6,226 bases of DNA from Clostridia bacterium (lineage in GTDB: Bacteria; Bacillota; Clostridia; Christensenellales; Borkfalkiaceae): contig JAGBYC010000096.1 in NCBI GenBank assembly GCA_017628935.1, positions 1-6,226 on the forward strand, written 5' to 3'. The position numbers and the translations under genes were made by a program. Below the pieces are notes generated by a model. The model saw nothing but the letters and a program-made list of their open reading frames with translations, was not told the origin of the DNA and made no database searches. Positions 1 through 6,001 of the stretch are shown piece after piece (the first letter of the stretch is position 1; each line of letters opens with the position of its first letter).

Positions 1-334
1 CATCTTCGCCAACTGCTTTGTATTCAGTTTTAACGCCGTTGATAACCCAGTATCCGTCAGCGCTAATTTCGATGGTAGGGGTTAAACCGTCTTTACCGTT
101 AGTACCGTTAGTACCGTTTGTGCCGTTAGTACCGTTAACGCCGTCTTTACCGTCTTCGCCAACTGCTTTATATTCAGTTTTAACGCCGTTAATAACCCAG
201 TATCCGTCAGTGCTAATTTCGATGGTAGGGGTTAAACCGTCTTTACCATCTTCGCCTTTACAAGCACTGCCTACGCAAAGAGTTAACGTGATAATTAAAA
301 TTAAACTAGTAAGTTTAATTAAAAATCTTTTCAT
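1..334 (-). CDS. Repeat-containing secreted protein, probable lipoprotein, 5' part only
   Basis: The gene reads right to left from an ATG at 334 and stays open to the left edge, so only the first 111 codons are present and the C-terminus is unknown. A strong AGGAG lies six bases before the start (341-345). Residues 1-19 form a signal peptide: K2, R3, K7 followed by a hydrophobic stretch (LILIITLTL). Cys25 in VGSAC is the likely lipidation site, although Gly at -3 makes the lipobox non-canonical; Cys20 is a poorer alternative. After it comes GEDGKDG, then a module containing LTPTIEIS, DGYWVINGVKTEYKAVGEDG, a collagen-like stretch with four GTN triplets (about 68-79), and a second copy of the module. 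Such Gly-Xaa-Xaa and short DGYW modules are seen as spacers in surface proteins of gut Bacillota. This suggests an exported stalk or linker region. No catalytic domain is visible and no function is assigned. Confidence 0.8.
   Translation of the reverse strand, partial: MKRFLIKLTSLILIITLTLCVGSACKGEDGKDGLTPTIEISTDGYWVINGVKTEYKAVGEDGKDGVNGTNGTNGTNGTNGKDGLTPTIEISADGYWVINGVKTEYKAVGED
3..97. repeat. Direct repeat copy 1 of a 95-bp unit (150-bp period)
   Basis: This stretch matches 153-247 at 92 of 95 positions when compared by eye. The differences are at 20/170, 41/191 and 61/211. Two are synonymous on the minus strand and one changes Ala to Thr. The repeat lies inside the coding region of the minus-strand surface protein and encodes the GEDG...DGYWVINGV...GKDG module. 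The period of 150 bp is 50 codons, so frame is kept. Confidence 0.9.
153..247. repeat. Direct repeat copy 2 of a 95-bp unit (150-bp period)
   Basis: Second copy of the unit at 3-97, nearest the start of the minus-strand gene. Between the copies (about 98-152) is a shorter 9-bp repetition that encodes the Gly-Thr-Asn triplets, with a variant GGC-ACA-AAC unit in the middle. Near-identity down to synonymous sites suggests recent duplication or homogenisation rather than only protein-level constraint. Confidence 0.9.
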
Positions 335-360
335 AATAGTCTCCTAAAAAAAGTAATAAT

Positions 361-389
361 ATTGTATCACACGTGGATAAAAAAAGCAA
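361..389 (-). promoter_or_regulatory. Sigma-A type promoter for the minus-strand surface protein gene
   Basis: On the minus strand there is TTGCTT at 389-384 and TACAAT at 366-361, separated by exactly 17 bases. The -10 is preceded by TGA, giving an extended -10 (TGnTACAAT). Transcription would start near 354, leaving a short leader of about 20 bases that contains the AGGAG ribosome site. Prediction from sequence only. Confidence 0.7.
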
Positions 390-434
390 TTATTTACTGT
401 TCGTTATTTTTTTAAAAAACTTGCTAAATTTTGT

Positions 435-463
435 TTGACTTTAAGCAAAAGTTAGTGTATACT
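435..463 (+). promoter_or_regulatory. Sigma-A type promoter of the feo operon
   Basis: TTGACT at 435-440 and TATACT at 458-463 are separated by 17 bases, five of six matches to consensus in each box. Predicted start is near 470, giving a leader of about 60 bases before feoA. The -10 box lies inside the first palindromic operator (451-466), which is the arrangement expected for repression by steric block. The promoter is divergent from that of the surface protein gene; the two -35 boxes are about 45 bp apart, separated by A/T runs at 407-419. Confidence 0.75.
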
Positions 464-466
464 AAC
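451..466. promoter_or_regulatory. Feo operator site 1 (16-bp inverted repeat)
   Basis: GTTAGT-GTAT-ACTAAC, perfect 6-bp arms around a 4-bp centre, covering the feoA -10 box. The half-site GTTAG/CTAAC resembles the core of DtxR/IdeR-family iron boxes and not the Fur box. However, the halves are 6 bp apart here rather than 1 bp as in the classical DtxR consensus, so the regulator is inferred, not identified. Confidence 0.65.
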
Positions 467-470
467 TGTG

Positions 471-486
471 GTTAGCATATGCTAAC
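471..486. promoter_or_regulatory. Feo operator site 2 (16-bp perfect palindrome)
   Basis: GTTAGCATATGCTAAC is a perfect 16-bp palindrome just downstream of the predicted transcription start. It shares the GTTAG...CTAAC halves and geometry of site 1. Its centre is 20 bp from that of site 1, close to two helical turns, so two dimers could bind on nearly the same face of the DNA. Confidence 0.65.
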
Positions 487-491
487 TGTAC

Positions 492-514
492 TATATACGC
501 GTGTACGCGCGTAT
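492..514. other. Alternating pyrimidine/purine tract with hairpin in the feoA leader
   Basis: Every step from 492 to 514 alternates pyrimidine and purine (23 bp), with CGCG and GCGCG cores. This is the classic composition of Z-DNA-prone sequence and is GC-rich for this locus. The same stretch also contains the inverted repeat ATACGCG (495-501) / CGCGTAT (508-514) with a 6-base loop, so the transcript could form a stem about 17 bases before the feoA start codon. Function is unknown. Confidence 0.5.
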
Positions 515-531
515 CTATATATAAGGAAGAT

Positions 532-753
532 ATGAAAACTATAAATAATTTAAAAATAGGTGAATCTGGTGTAGTTAAAAAACTTTACGGTGAAGGTGCT
601 GTTAAGCGTAGAATTATGGATATGGGCATTACTAAAGGCGCTATCGTTACAGTTATAAAAGTTGCTCCGTTTGGCGACCCTATTGAACTTACCGTGCGTG
701 GATACGAACTATCTATCCGTAAAGAAGAAGCAGAAAAAATTGAAGTACTTTAA
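532..753 (+). CDS. feoA: Ferrous iron transport protein A (FeoA)
   Basis: A 73-aa cytosolic protein of the FeoA family, the small SH3-like barrel partner that associates with the FeoB transporter and supports Fe2+ uptake. Full family length. Recognisable features are the N-terminal LKIGESG, the central RRIMDMGITKGAIVTV, then APFGDPIEL and the C-terminal GYELSIRKEEAEKI, all typical of FeoA. AAGGA lies four bases before the ATG. It is the first gene of the feo operon, transcribed from a promoter overlapped by two palindromic operators. It is separated from feoB by 66 bp holding a hairpin with T-run and a third operator, so its expression may be uncoupled in part from feoB. Only one FeoA is encoded here, while some relatives have two. 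Confidence 0.95.
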   Translation: MKTINNLKIGESGVVKKLYGEGAVKRRIMDMGITKGAIVTVIKVAPFGDPIELTVRGYELSIRKEEAEKIEVL

Positions 754-781
754 GCCGTTTATTTTTAAACGGCAACTTTTT
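754..781 (+). terminator. Hairpin with T-run between feoA and feoB (attenuator-like)
   Basis: GCCGTTTA (754-761) pairs with TAAACGGC (766-773) through an 8-bp stem and TTTT loop. AAC and five T residues (777-781) follow. The stem begins directly after the feoA stop codon. It has only four G-C pairs and the T-run is offset by three bases, so a leaky terminator that lowers feoB relative to feoA is more likely than a full stop. Confidence 0.55.
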
Positions 782-791
782 AGAAATATTA

Positions 792-807
792 GTTAGCAAA
801 GGCTAAC
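792..807. promoter_or_regulatory. Feo operator site 3 (16-bp inverted repeat) in front of feoB
   Basis: GTTAGC-AAAG-GCTAAC has the same arms and the same 4-bp centre as the two sites at the feoA promoter. It ends 12 bp before the feoB ATG. I found no convincing -35/-10 pair nearby, so a separate feoB promoter is not shown. As RNA the repeat could also form a 6-bp hairpin followed by UUUU, close to the feoB ribosome site (GAGG, 812-815). Confidence 0.6.
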
Positions 808-819
808 TTTTGAGGTTTT

Positions 820-2946
820 ATGAAAATAGCATTAGCAGGAAATCCAAACTGCGGAAAAACAACCCTTTTTAACACGTTAACAGGCTCTAATCAATACGTT
901 GGTAACTGGCCGGGCGTTACCGTTGAAAAAAAGGAAGGAAAACTTAAAAATTATAACGACGTAACCGTTGTAGACTTGCCGGGCATTTACTCACTTTCTT
1001 CATACAGTTTAGAAGAGGTGGTAGCGCGTAACTTTTTAACTGAAGAAAGCCCTAACGTAATTTTAAACGTAATTGACGCTACTAATTTAGAGCGTAATTT
1101 ATACCTTACCACTCAACTTACTGAACTTGGTATTCCGGTAGTTATCGCCCTTAATATGACTGACGTTGTTAGAAAGCGTGGTGATAAAATTGACGTTGAA
1201 ACGTTATCTAAGCGTATCGGTTGTAAAATTATTGAAATTTCAGCGCTTAAAGGTGACGGAATTGAAGAAATAGTTAGCCTTGCCGTAGCCGAAGGTAAAA
1301 ACGGTCGTAGCGTTCCTAAACATTTATTTTCAGGCGAAGTAGAACACACTTTGGCGCATATTGAAGAAGCCGTATTGCACGACTATCCTGAAGTAGAGCA
1401 ACGCTACCTTGCTATCAAAATTTTTGAACGTGATGAAAAGATTTTACAAAAACTTAATATTGATAGTAAAAAACTTTCACATATTGAAGAAGACATTGTT
1501 AAAGCCGAACAAAGTTTTGACGACGACGCTGAAAGCATTATAATTTGTGAGCGTTACGATTACGTTGCACGTATTTTAAACGGCGTTTACGTTAAAAAAA
1601 GGGTAGGACTTTCTCCGTCTACTAAAATTGATAAAATAGTAACTAACCGTTATTTAGCATTACCTATATTTTTTGCAATAATGTTTATAGTTTACTACGT
1701 TTCAGTAACAACGGTAGGTGGTTATTTTACCGATTTTACTACCGGTTTATTTGGCGAAGAATTTGAAATTTTTGGTGTAGTAGCGCCAGGCCTTACGGTA
1801 GTTTTAAAAAATGCGCTTACCTTAATAAATTGCGCGCCGTGGCTTCAAAGTTTAATACTTGACGGTATCGTTGCAGGTGTTGGCTCAGTGCTTAGTTTCG
1901 TGCCTCAAATATTAGTATTATTCTTATTTTTAGCCTTTTTAGAAGACTGTGGCTATATGTCACGTATTGCCTTCGTGTTAGATAAAATTTTTAGAAAATT
2001 CGGCTTGTCTGGTAAATCGTTTATACCTATGCTTATAGGCACGGGTTGTAGCGTACCAGGTATTATGGCGTCGCGTACTATTGAAAACGCGCGCGATAGA
2101 AAAATGACCATAACTGTAACTACTTTTATACCTTGTGGGGCAAAACTTCCTTTCATAGCGTTAATTGCAGGTGCAGTTTTCGGTGGAGCGTGGTGGGTTG
2201 CGCCGTTTGCTTATTTTATAGGTATGGTAGCCGTTGTGGTTTCGGGCTTAATACTTAAAAAATTCAAAGCCTTTTCGGCAGTTGACGCGCCTTTCGTAAT
2301 GGAACTTCCTGACTATCATATGCCACTACTTAAAAACGTACTTAAAAGCACGTGGGAGCGTGGCTGGTCGTTCATTAAAAAGGCAGGAACGGTAATATTA
2401 CTTTCATCAATAGTTATTTGGTTTTTAACTTATTTTGGCTTTATAAACGGCACTTTCCGTATGCTTTTAAGTAGTGAACTTGAAAACAGTTTACTTGCTT
2501 ATTTAGGTAAAGCAGTAGCGTGGATTTTTGCTCCGTTAGGCTTTGGCAACTGGCAATCGGCAGTGGCTACGGTAACTGGGCTTGTTGCTAAAGAAAACAT
2601 TGTTTCTACACTTGAAATTTTATTTATAAACAACGGTGGTATTCAAAGCGCTTTTACAAACGCAAGTGGAATAGCGTACTTAATTTTCAACCTTTTATGC
2701 GCACCATGTTTTGCAGCGATGGGTGCTATCTCACGCGAAATGCAAAGCGCAAAATGGACGGCTTTTGCACTTATTTATCAAACCGTTTTTGCTTACGTAA
2801 CGGCGTTTATAGCGTATAATTTTGTAATGCTTATAACGGGTGCAATTACGGGCATAGCGTGGTTAACGTTTGCAATTTCAATTTTAGTATTAATAGGCGT
2901 TATATTTATGATTTTACGCCCAGAAATAAAGGCAAGAACTGTATGA
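820..2946 (+). CDS. feoB: Ferrous iron transporter FeoB
   Basis: A 708-aa inner-membrane Fe2+ transporter with an N-terminal GTPase domain, normal length for the family. The G motifs are all visible: G1 GNPNCGKTT (7-15), G2 Thr34 in GVTVE, G3 DLPG (52-55), G4 NMTD (112-115) and G5 SA (141-142). A helical guanine-dissociation-inhibitor-like linker follows (about 165-265). The membrane part begins near 277 and carries the FeoB signatures: VPQILVLF with EDCGYMSR, GTGCSVPG (407-414), FIPCGAKLPF (436-445), GLVAKEN (587-593) and LLCAPC (625-630). Cys410, Cys439 and the CAPC pair are the conserved cysteines proposed to line the iron path. A GAGG lies four bases before the ATG. The stop overlaps the next start (ATGA), indicating translational coupling. 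Nothing is missing, so it should be functional. Confidence 0.97.
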   Translation: MKIALAGNPNCGKTTLFNTLTGSNQYVGNWPGVTVEKKEGKLKNYNDVTVVDLPGIYSLSSYSLEEVVARNFLTEESPNVILNVIDATNLERNLYLTTQLTELGIPVVIALNMTDVVRKRGDKIDVETLSKRIGCKIIEISALKGDGIEEIVSLAVAEGKNGRSVPKHLFSGEVEHTLAHIEEAVLHDYPEVEQRYLAIKIFERDEKILQKLNIDSKKLSHIEEDIVKAEQSFDDDAESIIICERYDYVARILNGVYVKKRVGLSPSTKIDKIVTNRYLALPIFFAIMFIVYYVSVTTVGGYFTDFTTGLFGEEFEIFGVVAPGLTVVLKNALTLINCAPWLQSLILDGIVAGVGSVLSFVPQILVLFLFLAFLEDCGYMSRIAFVLDKIFRKFGLSGKSFIPMLIGTGCSVPGIMASRTIENARDRKMTITVTTFIPCGAKLPFIALIAGAVFGGAWWVAPFAYFIGMVAVVVSGLILKKFKAFSAVDAPFVMELPDYHMPLLKNVLKSTWERGWSFIKKAGTVILLSSIVIWFLTYFGFINGTFRMLLSSELENSLLAYLGKAVAWIFAPLGFGNWQSAVATVTGLVAKENIVSTLEILFINNGGIQSAFTNASGIAYLIFNLLCAPCFAAMGAISREMQSAKWTAFALIYQTVFAYVTAFIAYNFVMLITGAITGIAWLTFAISILVLIGVIFMILRPEIKARTV

Positions 2947-3119
2947 TAGAATTTATTTTAAATAATTTAGGAACTATTATAGTGTTCGCCGTAGTAGTAC
3001 TAATTGTAACGCTAATAATAGTAAAAATAACAAAAGATAAGCGCGCAGGTAGAACTACTTGCGGGTGTGGTTGCGAAGGGTGTGAAAACTATAAGTATTG
3101 CCGTAAAAATCCAAAATAA
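2943..3119 (+). CDS. Small Cys-rich FeoB-associated membrane protein
   Basis: A 58-aa protein whose ATG overlaps the feoB stop codon (ATGA). Residues 9-29 form one hydrophobic membrane segment, followed by a basic patch (KITKDKR) and a cytosolic-looking tail with five cysteines in CxCxCxxC-x5-C (Cys40, 42, 44, 47, 53). Length, topology, cysteine pattern and position directly after feoB match the FeoB-associated Cys-rich membrane protein family found in Bacillota. Its biochemical role is not established; Fe2+ handling or electron transfer to iron at the exit of FeoB are plausible guesses. An in-frame ATG at 2859 would give 86 residues but lies 84 bp inside feoB and would put an unrelated polar stretch before the membrane helix, so the ATGA start is preferred. 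Confidence 0.85.
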   Translation: MIEFILNNLGTIIVFAVVVLIVTLIIVKITKDKRAGRTTCGCGCEGCENYKYCRKNPK

Positions 3120-3136
3120 CTAATAAAAAATGATAA

Positions 3137-3165
3137 AGGCGTTTGTCTACCACGGACAAACGCCT
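3137..3165 (+). terminator. Probable terminator of the feo operon
   Basis: AGGCGTTTGTC (3137-3147) pairs perfectly with GACAAACGCCT (3155-3165): an 11-bp stem and 7-base loop, 17 bases after the last feo gene. The following sequence ATTTATG is only a weak T-tract, so termination could be inefficient or assisted. The stem is preceded by an A-rich run, so it might also work weakly on the opposite strand. Confidence 0.65.
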
Positions 3166-3212
3166 ATTTATGTACGCTAAAAAAATATTTTTTGTTTTTC
3201 TTATACAAACAG

Positions 3213-3244
3213 TTGCTAATTTTATTTAGATGTATTATTATAAT
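3213..3244 (+). promoter_or_regulatory. Promoter of the threonine operon
   Basis: TTGCTA at 3213-3218 is followed after 17 bases by TATTAT (3236-3241). An overlapping perfect TATAAT at 3239-3244 would give a 20-base spacer, so which hexamer is used is uncertain. Either way the leader is only about 20 bases, leaving no space for a T-box or peptide attenuator in front of the first gene. Confidence 0.6.
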
Positions 3245-3248
3245 ACAT
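3230..3248. promoter_or_regulatory. 19-bp inverted repeat over the thr promoter -10 region
   Basis: ATGTATTA (3230-3237) and TAATACAT (3241-3248) are perfect 8-bp arms around TTA. The repeat contains both candidate -10 hexamers, so a bound protein would block the promoter. In very AT-rich DNA such a palindrome can arise by chance, so the operator call is tentative. Confidence 0.4.
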
Positions 3249-3270
3249 ATTATTTTTAAAGGAACTAATT

Positions 3271-5562
3271 ATGTATATCAGTACAAGAGGTGGTGAAAAA
3301 CTTACTGCCAGCCAAGCAATTTTAAAAGGTTTGTCTTCGAACGGTGGATTGTTTTTACCTGAAAAAATATTTAATATAAATTTTGATAAAGCGTTTTTTA
3401 ATAAAGATTATAAGCAAATTGCTTTCGACGTTTTTAAGGTGTTTTTAGACGATTTTTCTGATGAAGAAATTAACTACGTTGTTAACTCAGCGTACTCAGT
3501 TGAAAACTTTAATGAAAAATTCGTTGGCTTTAAGAATTTTGACGGCGTTACCTTTTTAGAATTATATCACGGCCCAACGCTTGCTTTTAAAGATATGGCG
3601 CTTACTGCGTTGCCGTTTTTAATTGAAGTTTCTAAAAAGAAGAATAACGAAAATAGAAAGTCGCTTATTTTAGTAGCAACTTCTGGTGATACTGGTGGCG
3701 CAGCGTTATCAAGCTTTATGAAAAATGCAGAGTTTGAAACGGTAGTATTATATCCAAACGGTGGCGTTAGTGAAATTCAAGAAAAGCAAATGCTTTACTA
3801 CACTAACGATAGAACGCATGCTTACGCTATAAATGGTAATTTTGACGATTGCCAAAACTTCGTAAAATCAGTATTTAATAAATACGATAAAGACGGCGTT
3901 TTACTTTCGTCTGCAAACAGTATTAACATAGGCCGTCTTATTCCACAAGTTATTTACTACGTATTCTCATACGCGTATATGGTTAAGTCGGGAATTATTA
4001 GTGAGGGCGAAGAATTTAACGTTTGCGTTCCTACTGGTAACTTCGGTGATATTTTTGCCGGATACCTTGCTAAAAAAATAGGCGTACCTGTAAAACAATT
4101 TATTTGCGCGTCTAACGTAAACAACGTTTTAACAGACTTTTTTAATACGGGCGTTTACAACCGTAACCGTACTTTTTATAAATCTAACTCGCCAGCAATG
4201 GATATTTTAATTTCAAGCAACCTTGAACGCTTAGTTTATTATGCTTGTAATGAAAATAGTGAAAGAGTTAACGAACTTATGAACTTACTTAAAACTGAAG
4301 GCGAATATCGTTTAAATGATGATGAACGCGCCTTTTTAAGTAACTTCTCTGCGTCGTTTGCAACTGAAAGTGAAACGTTAGCGTCAATAAACAAAGCGTT
4401 TAACGATTTAGGCTATCTTATCGACCCACACACGGCAGTTGCTTACCACGTATATAACAACTTAGAAAGTAACGGTGCAAGAACGCTTATCGTTTCAACG
4501 GCAAGTCCGTTCAAATTTCCTTACACGGTAGCAAGCGCGTTAAACTTATCGCTTTTAGGTGGCGAAGTTGAAATTATTAAAGAAATTTCTGCTAAATGCG
4601 AAGTAGCCGTTCCTTACGGTATTAAAAAACTTTTATCGTCAATCAAGCCTACTATTTTAAAAACGCGTGACCAAATTGAAGATATAGTTTTTTATCGTAA
4701 TATGAGTTGCACCGTTAAAGTGCCTTGCTCAACTGCAAACTTAGGTTCAGGGTTCGACTGTGCTGGTATAGCGTTATCACTTTACAATACTTTCCGTTTT
4801 GAACAAGCAGAGAAAGACGAAGTTGTTAACTTCTACGGTGAAGACCTTTCTCACAACCTTGTTTTAAAATCATACAAACGCTTGTTTGAAGAAACTGGCA
4901 AAGAATATATTCCAGTAAAAATTACTTTATTAGATAGCGAAGTTCCTTCTTCACGTGGGCTTGGTAGTAGCGCAACTTGTATAGTTGCAGGTGTTTTAGG
5001 TGCAGACTTTATGCTTAAACGCGTAAACTCAGTTAAAACGTTACTTACCGATATGTCGCATATAGAAGGTCACCCAGACAACGTAGCGCCTTGCTACATA
5101 GGTGATATGGTTTGTGCTTTTTATAACGGCGAAACTGTAAACTACTATAAATACGCCGTTAGCGATAACCTTGATTTTTACGCTTTCGTGCCTAATTTTG
5201 AACTTAAAACTAAAGCGTCACGTTCGGCGCTTCCTAAAAATATAAGTTATCAAGACGCAGTTCATAATTTAGCAGCCGTAGTTAACCTTGGTAAAGCGAT
5301 GGAACTTGGCGATCTTGACACTATTAAATACGCGTTTGATGATAAAATACATCAACCGTACCGTTTCCCACTTATTAACGGTGCAAGCGAACTTAAAAAA
5401 ATACTTGAAAGTCAAGGCTTTGCAGTAGCGCTTAGTGGTTCTGGTCCTACTATTTTAGCAGTAGGTAAAAACGTTACCCCTAACGTGCCAAAATTAGTAG
5501 GCGGCGTTAACTGGAAAATGGTTAAATTAGAAGTAGAAAAATTTGGAGCAACGGTATTATGA
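3271..5562 (+). CDS. Bifunctional threonine synthase / homoserine kinase fusion (ThrC-ThrB)
   Basis: A single 763-aa frame joins the last two enzymes of threonine synthesis. Residues 1-477 are a complete long-form threonine synthase (PLP-dependent, O-phosphohomoserine to threonine): N-terminal MYISTRGG and LSSNGGLFLPE, HGPTLAFKD with the PLP lysine at Lys107, ATSGDTGGAA (136-145), VPTGNFGD and STASPFKFP near the end. Residues 478-763 are homoserine kinase of the GHMP family: VKVPCSTANLGSGFD at its start, the ATP loop PSSRGLGSSAT (559-569), EGHPDNVAP (599-607) and ALSGSGPTILA (720-730). At 286 residues the kinase part is near full length. AAAGGA lies seven bases before the ATG. The joint has almost no linker: Met478 sits where a free ThrB would begin, but no Shine-Dalgarno precedes it, so separate translation looks unlikely. 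The stop overlaps the next gene by ATGA. Confidence 0.9.
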   Translation: MYISTRGGEKLTASQAILKGLSSNGGLFLPEKIFNINFDKAFFNKDYKQIAFDVFKVFLDDFSDEEINYVVNSAYSVENFNEKFVGFKNFDGVTFLELYHGPTLAFKDMALTALPFLIEVSKKKNNENRKSLILVATSGDTGGAALSSFMKNAEFETVVLYPNGGVSEIQEKQMLYYTNDRTHAYAINGNFDDCQNFVKSVFNKYDKDGVLLSSANSINIGRLIPQVIYYVFSYAYMVKSGIISEGEEFNVCVPTGNFGDIFAGYLAKKIGVPVKQFICASNVNNVLTDFFNTGVYNRNRTFYKSNSPAMDILISSNLERLVYYACNENSERVNELMNLLKTEGEYRLNDDERAFLSNFSASFATESETLASINKAFNDLGYLIDPHTAVAYHVYNNLESNGARTLIVSTASPFKFPYTVASALNLSLLGGEVEIIKEISAKCEVAVPYGIKKLLSSIKPTILKTRDQIEDIVFYRNMSCTVKVPCSTANLGSGFDCAGIALSLYNTFRFEQAEKDEVVNFYGEDLSHNLVLKSYKRLFEETGKEYIPVKITLLDSEVPSSRGLGSSATCIVAGVLGADFMLKRVNSVKTLLTDMSHIEGHPDNVAPCYIGDMVCAFYNGETVNYYKYAVSDNLDFYAFVPNFELKTKASRSALPKNISYQDAVHNLAAVVNLGKAMELGDLDTIKYAFDDKIHQPYRFPLINGASELKKILESQGFAVALSGSGPTILAVGKNVTPNVPKLVGGVNWKMVKLEVEKFGATVL

Positions 5563-5993
5563 TTAGAAAAGAATTTTTAATCGTTCATAAAGACGTTTTA
5601 CCCCCTTATTATATGAGAGTGGTTGAGGCTGTTTATTTAATCGAACACGAAAATAAAAGCGTTTCAGACGTTTGCAAAAGTTTAGATATAAGCCGTTCAA
5701 CCTTCTATAAGTATAAAGATAAAGTTTTCGAACTTACCGGCGAATACGGTAGAAAGGCAATTCTTTCATTCAAAGTAGAAAATGAAAAGGGCGTACTTTC
5801 GTCAATATTAAACGAAATAGCCGAATACGGTGGTAACGTATTAACGATAAACCAAGATATGCCTATTCACAGCTTAGCGTACGTTACTATTACTATCGAC
5901 ACGCAAGACTTAACCGTTTCTGTGTACGAACTTATGGGCAAACTTAAAAAAATACAAAAAATTAAAGACGTTAGTTTAGTGGCGTTTGAATAG
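5559..5993 (+). CDS. HTH and ACT domain protein, UPF0735/PheB-like
   Basis: A 144-aa soluble protein, ATGA-coupled to the thrC-thrB fusion. Residues 20-58 look like a helix-turn-helix (VVEAVYLIEHENKSVSDVCKSLDISRSTFYKYKDKV). Residues 67-143 form an ACT domain, the small regulatory fold that usually binds amino acids, with the conserved Gly78 in ENEKGVL and the loop GGNVLTINQD. The order HTH then ACT and the length match the UPF0735 family. Members are annotated PheB or chorismate mutase in some Bacillus genomes, but no chorismate mutase active site is recognisable here. Neighbourhood with thrC, thrB and hom points to sensing of threonine or a related amino acid, either as a DNA-binding regulator or as a regulatory partner of an enzyme; this is inference. 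Confidence 0.85.
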   Translation: MIRKEFLIVHKDVLPPYYMRVVEAVYLIEHENKSVSDVCKSLDISRSTFYKYKDKVFELTGEYGRKAILSFKVENEKGVLSSILNEIAEYGGNVLTINQDMPIHSLAYVTITIDTQDLTVSVYELMGKLKKIQKIKDVSLVAFE

Positions 5994-6001
5994 GAGTAGT
6001 T

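Noticed and set aside
1..250. Possible CRISPR-like direct repeats
   Set aside because: The repeats are 95 bp with 150-bp period, keep codon frame, and encode a protein module; there are no unique spacers between short repeats.
18..347. Plus-strand open frame rich in Pro, Leu and Val triplets
   Set aside because: It is the antisense of the Gly-rich minus-strand gene, which has a proper promoter, AGGAG and signal peptide. The plus-strand frame has none of these and its low complexity mirrors the collagen-like repeats.
1113..1349. Minus-strand frame inside feoB
   Set aside because: It lies wholly within the conserved GTPase coding region, has no recognisable family, and is best explained as a shadow frame.
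1953..2156. Minus-strand frame inside feoB
   Set aside because: It is antisense to the conserved core motifs GTGCSVPG and PCGAKLP, with no independent evidence of coding.
2859..2942. In-frame upstream extension of the small Cys-rich protein to an ATG at 2859
   Set aside because: It would overlap feoB by 84 bp and add polar residues before the membrane helix. The ATGA start at 2943 fits the family length.
3180..3193. 14-bp A/T palindrome (A6-TA-T6) before the thr promoter
   Set aside because: It has no G-C pairs and matches expected AT-rich intergenic composition, so no role is assigned.
3120..3270. T-box riboswitch or leader-peptide attenuator for the threonine operon
   Set aside because: The only strong hairpin (3137-3165) lies upstream of the predicted promoter and fits the end of the feo operon. 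The leader after the promoter is about 20 bases, with no T-box sequence seen.
4690..4710. Independent start of thrB at the internal ATG (4702)
   Set aside because: No Shine-Dalgarno-like sequence precedes it and there is no stop between the two parts, so a fused product is the simpler reading. Internal initiation is not strictly excluded.
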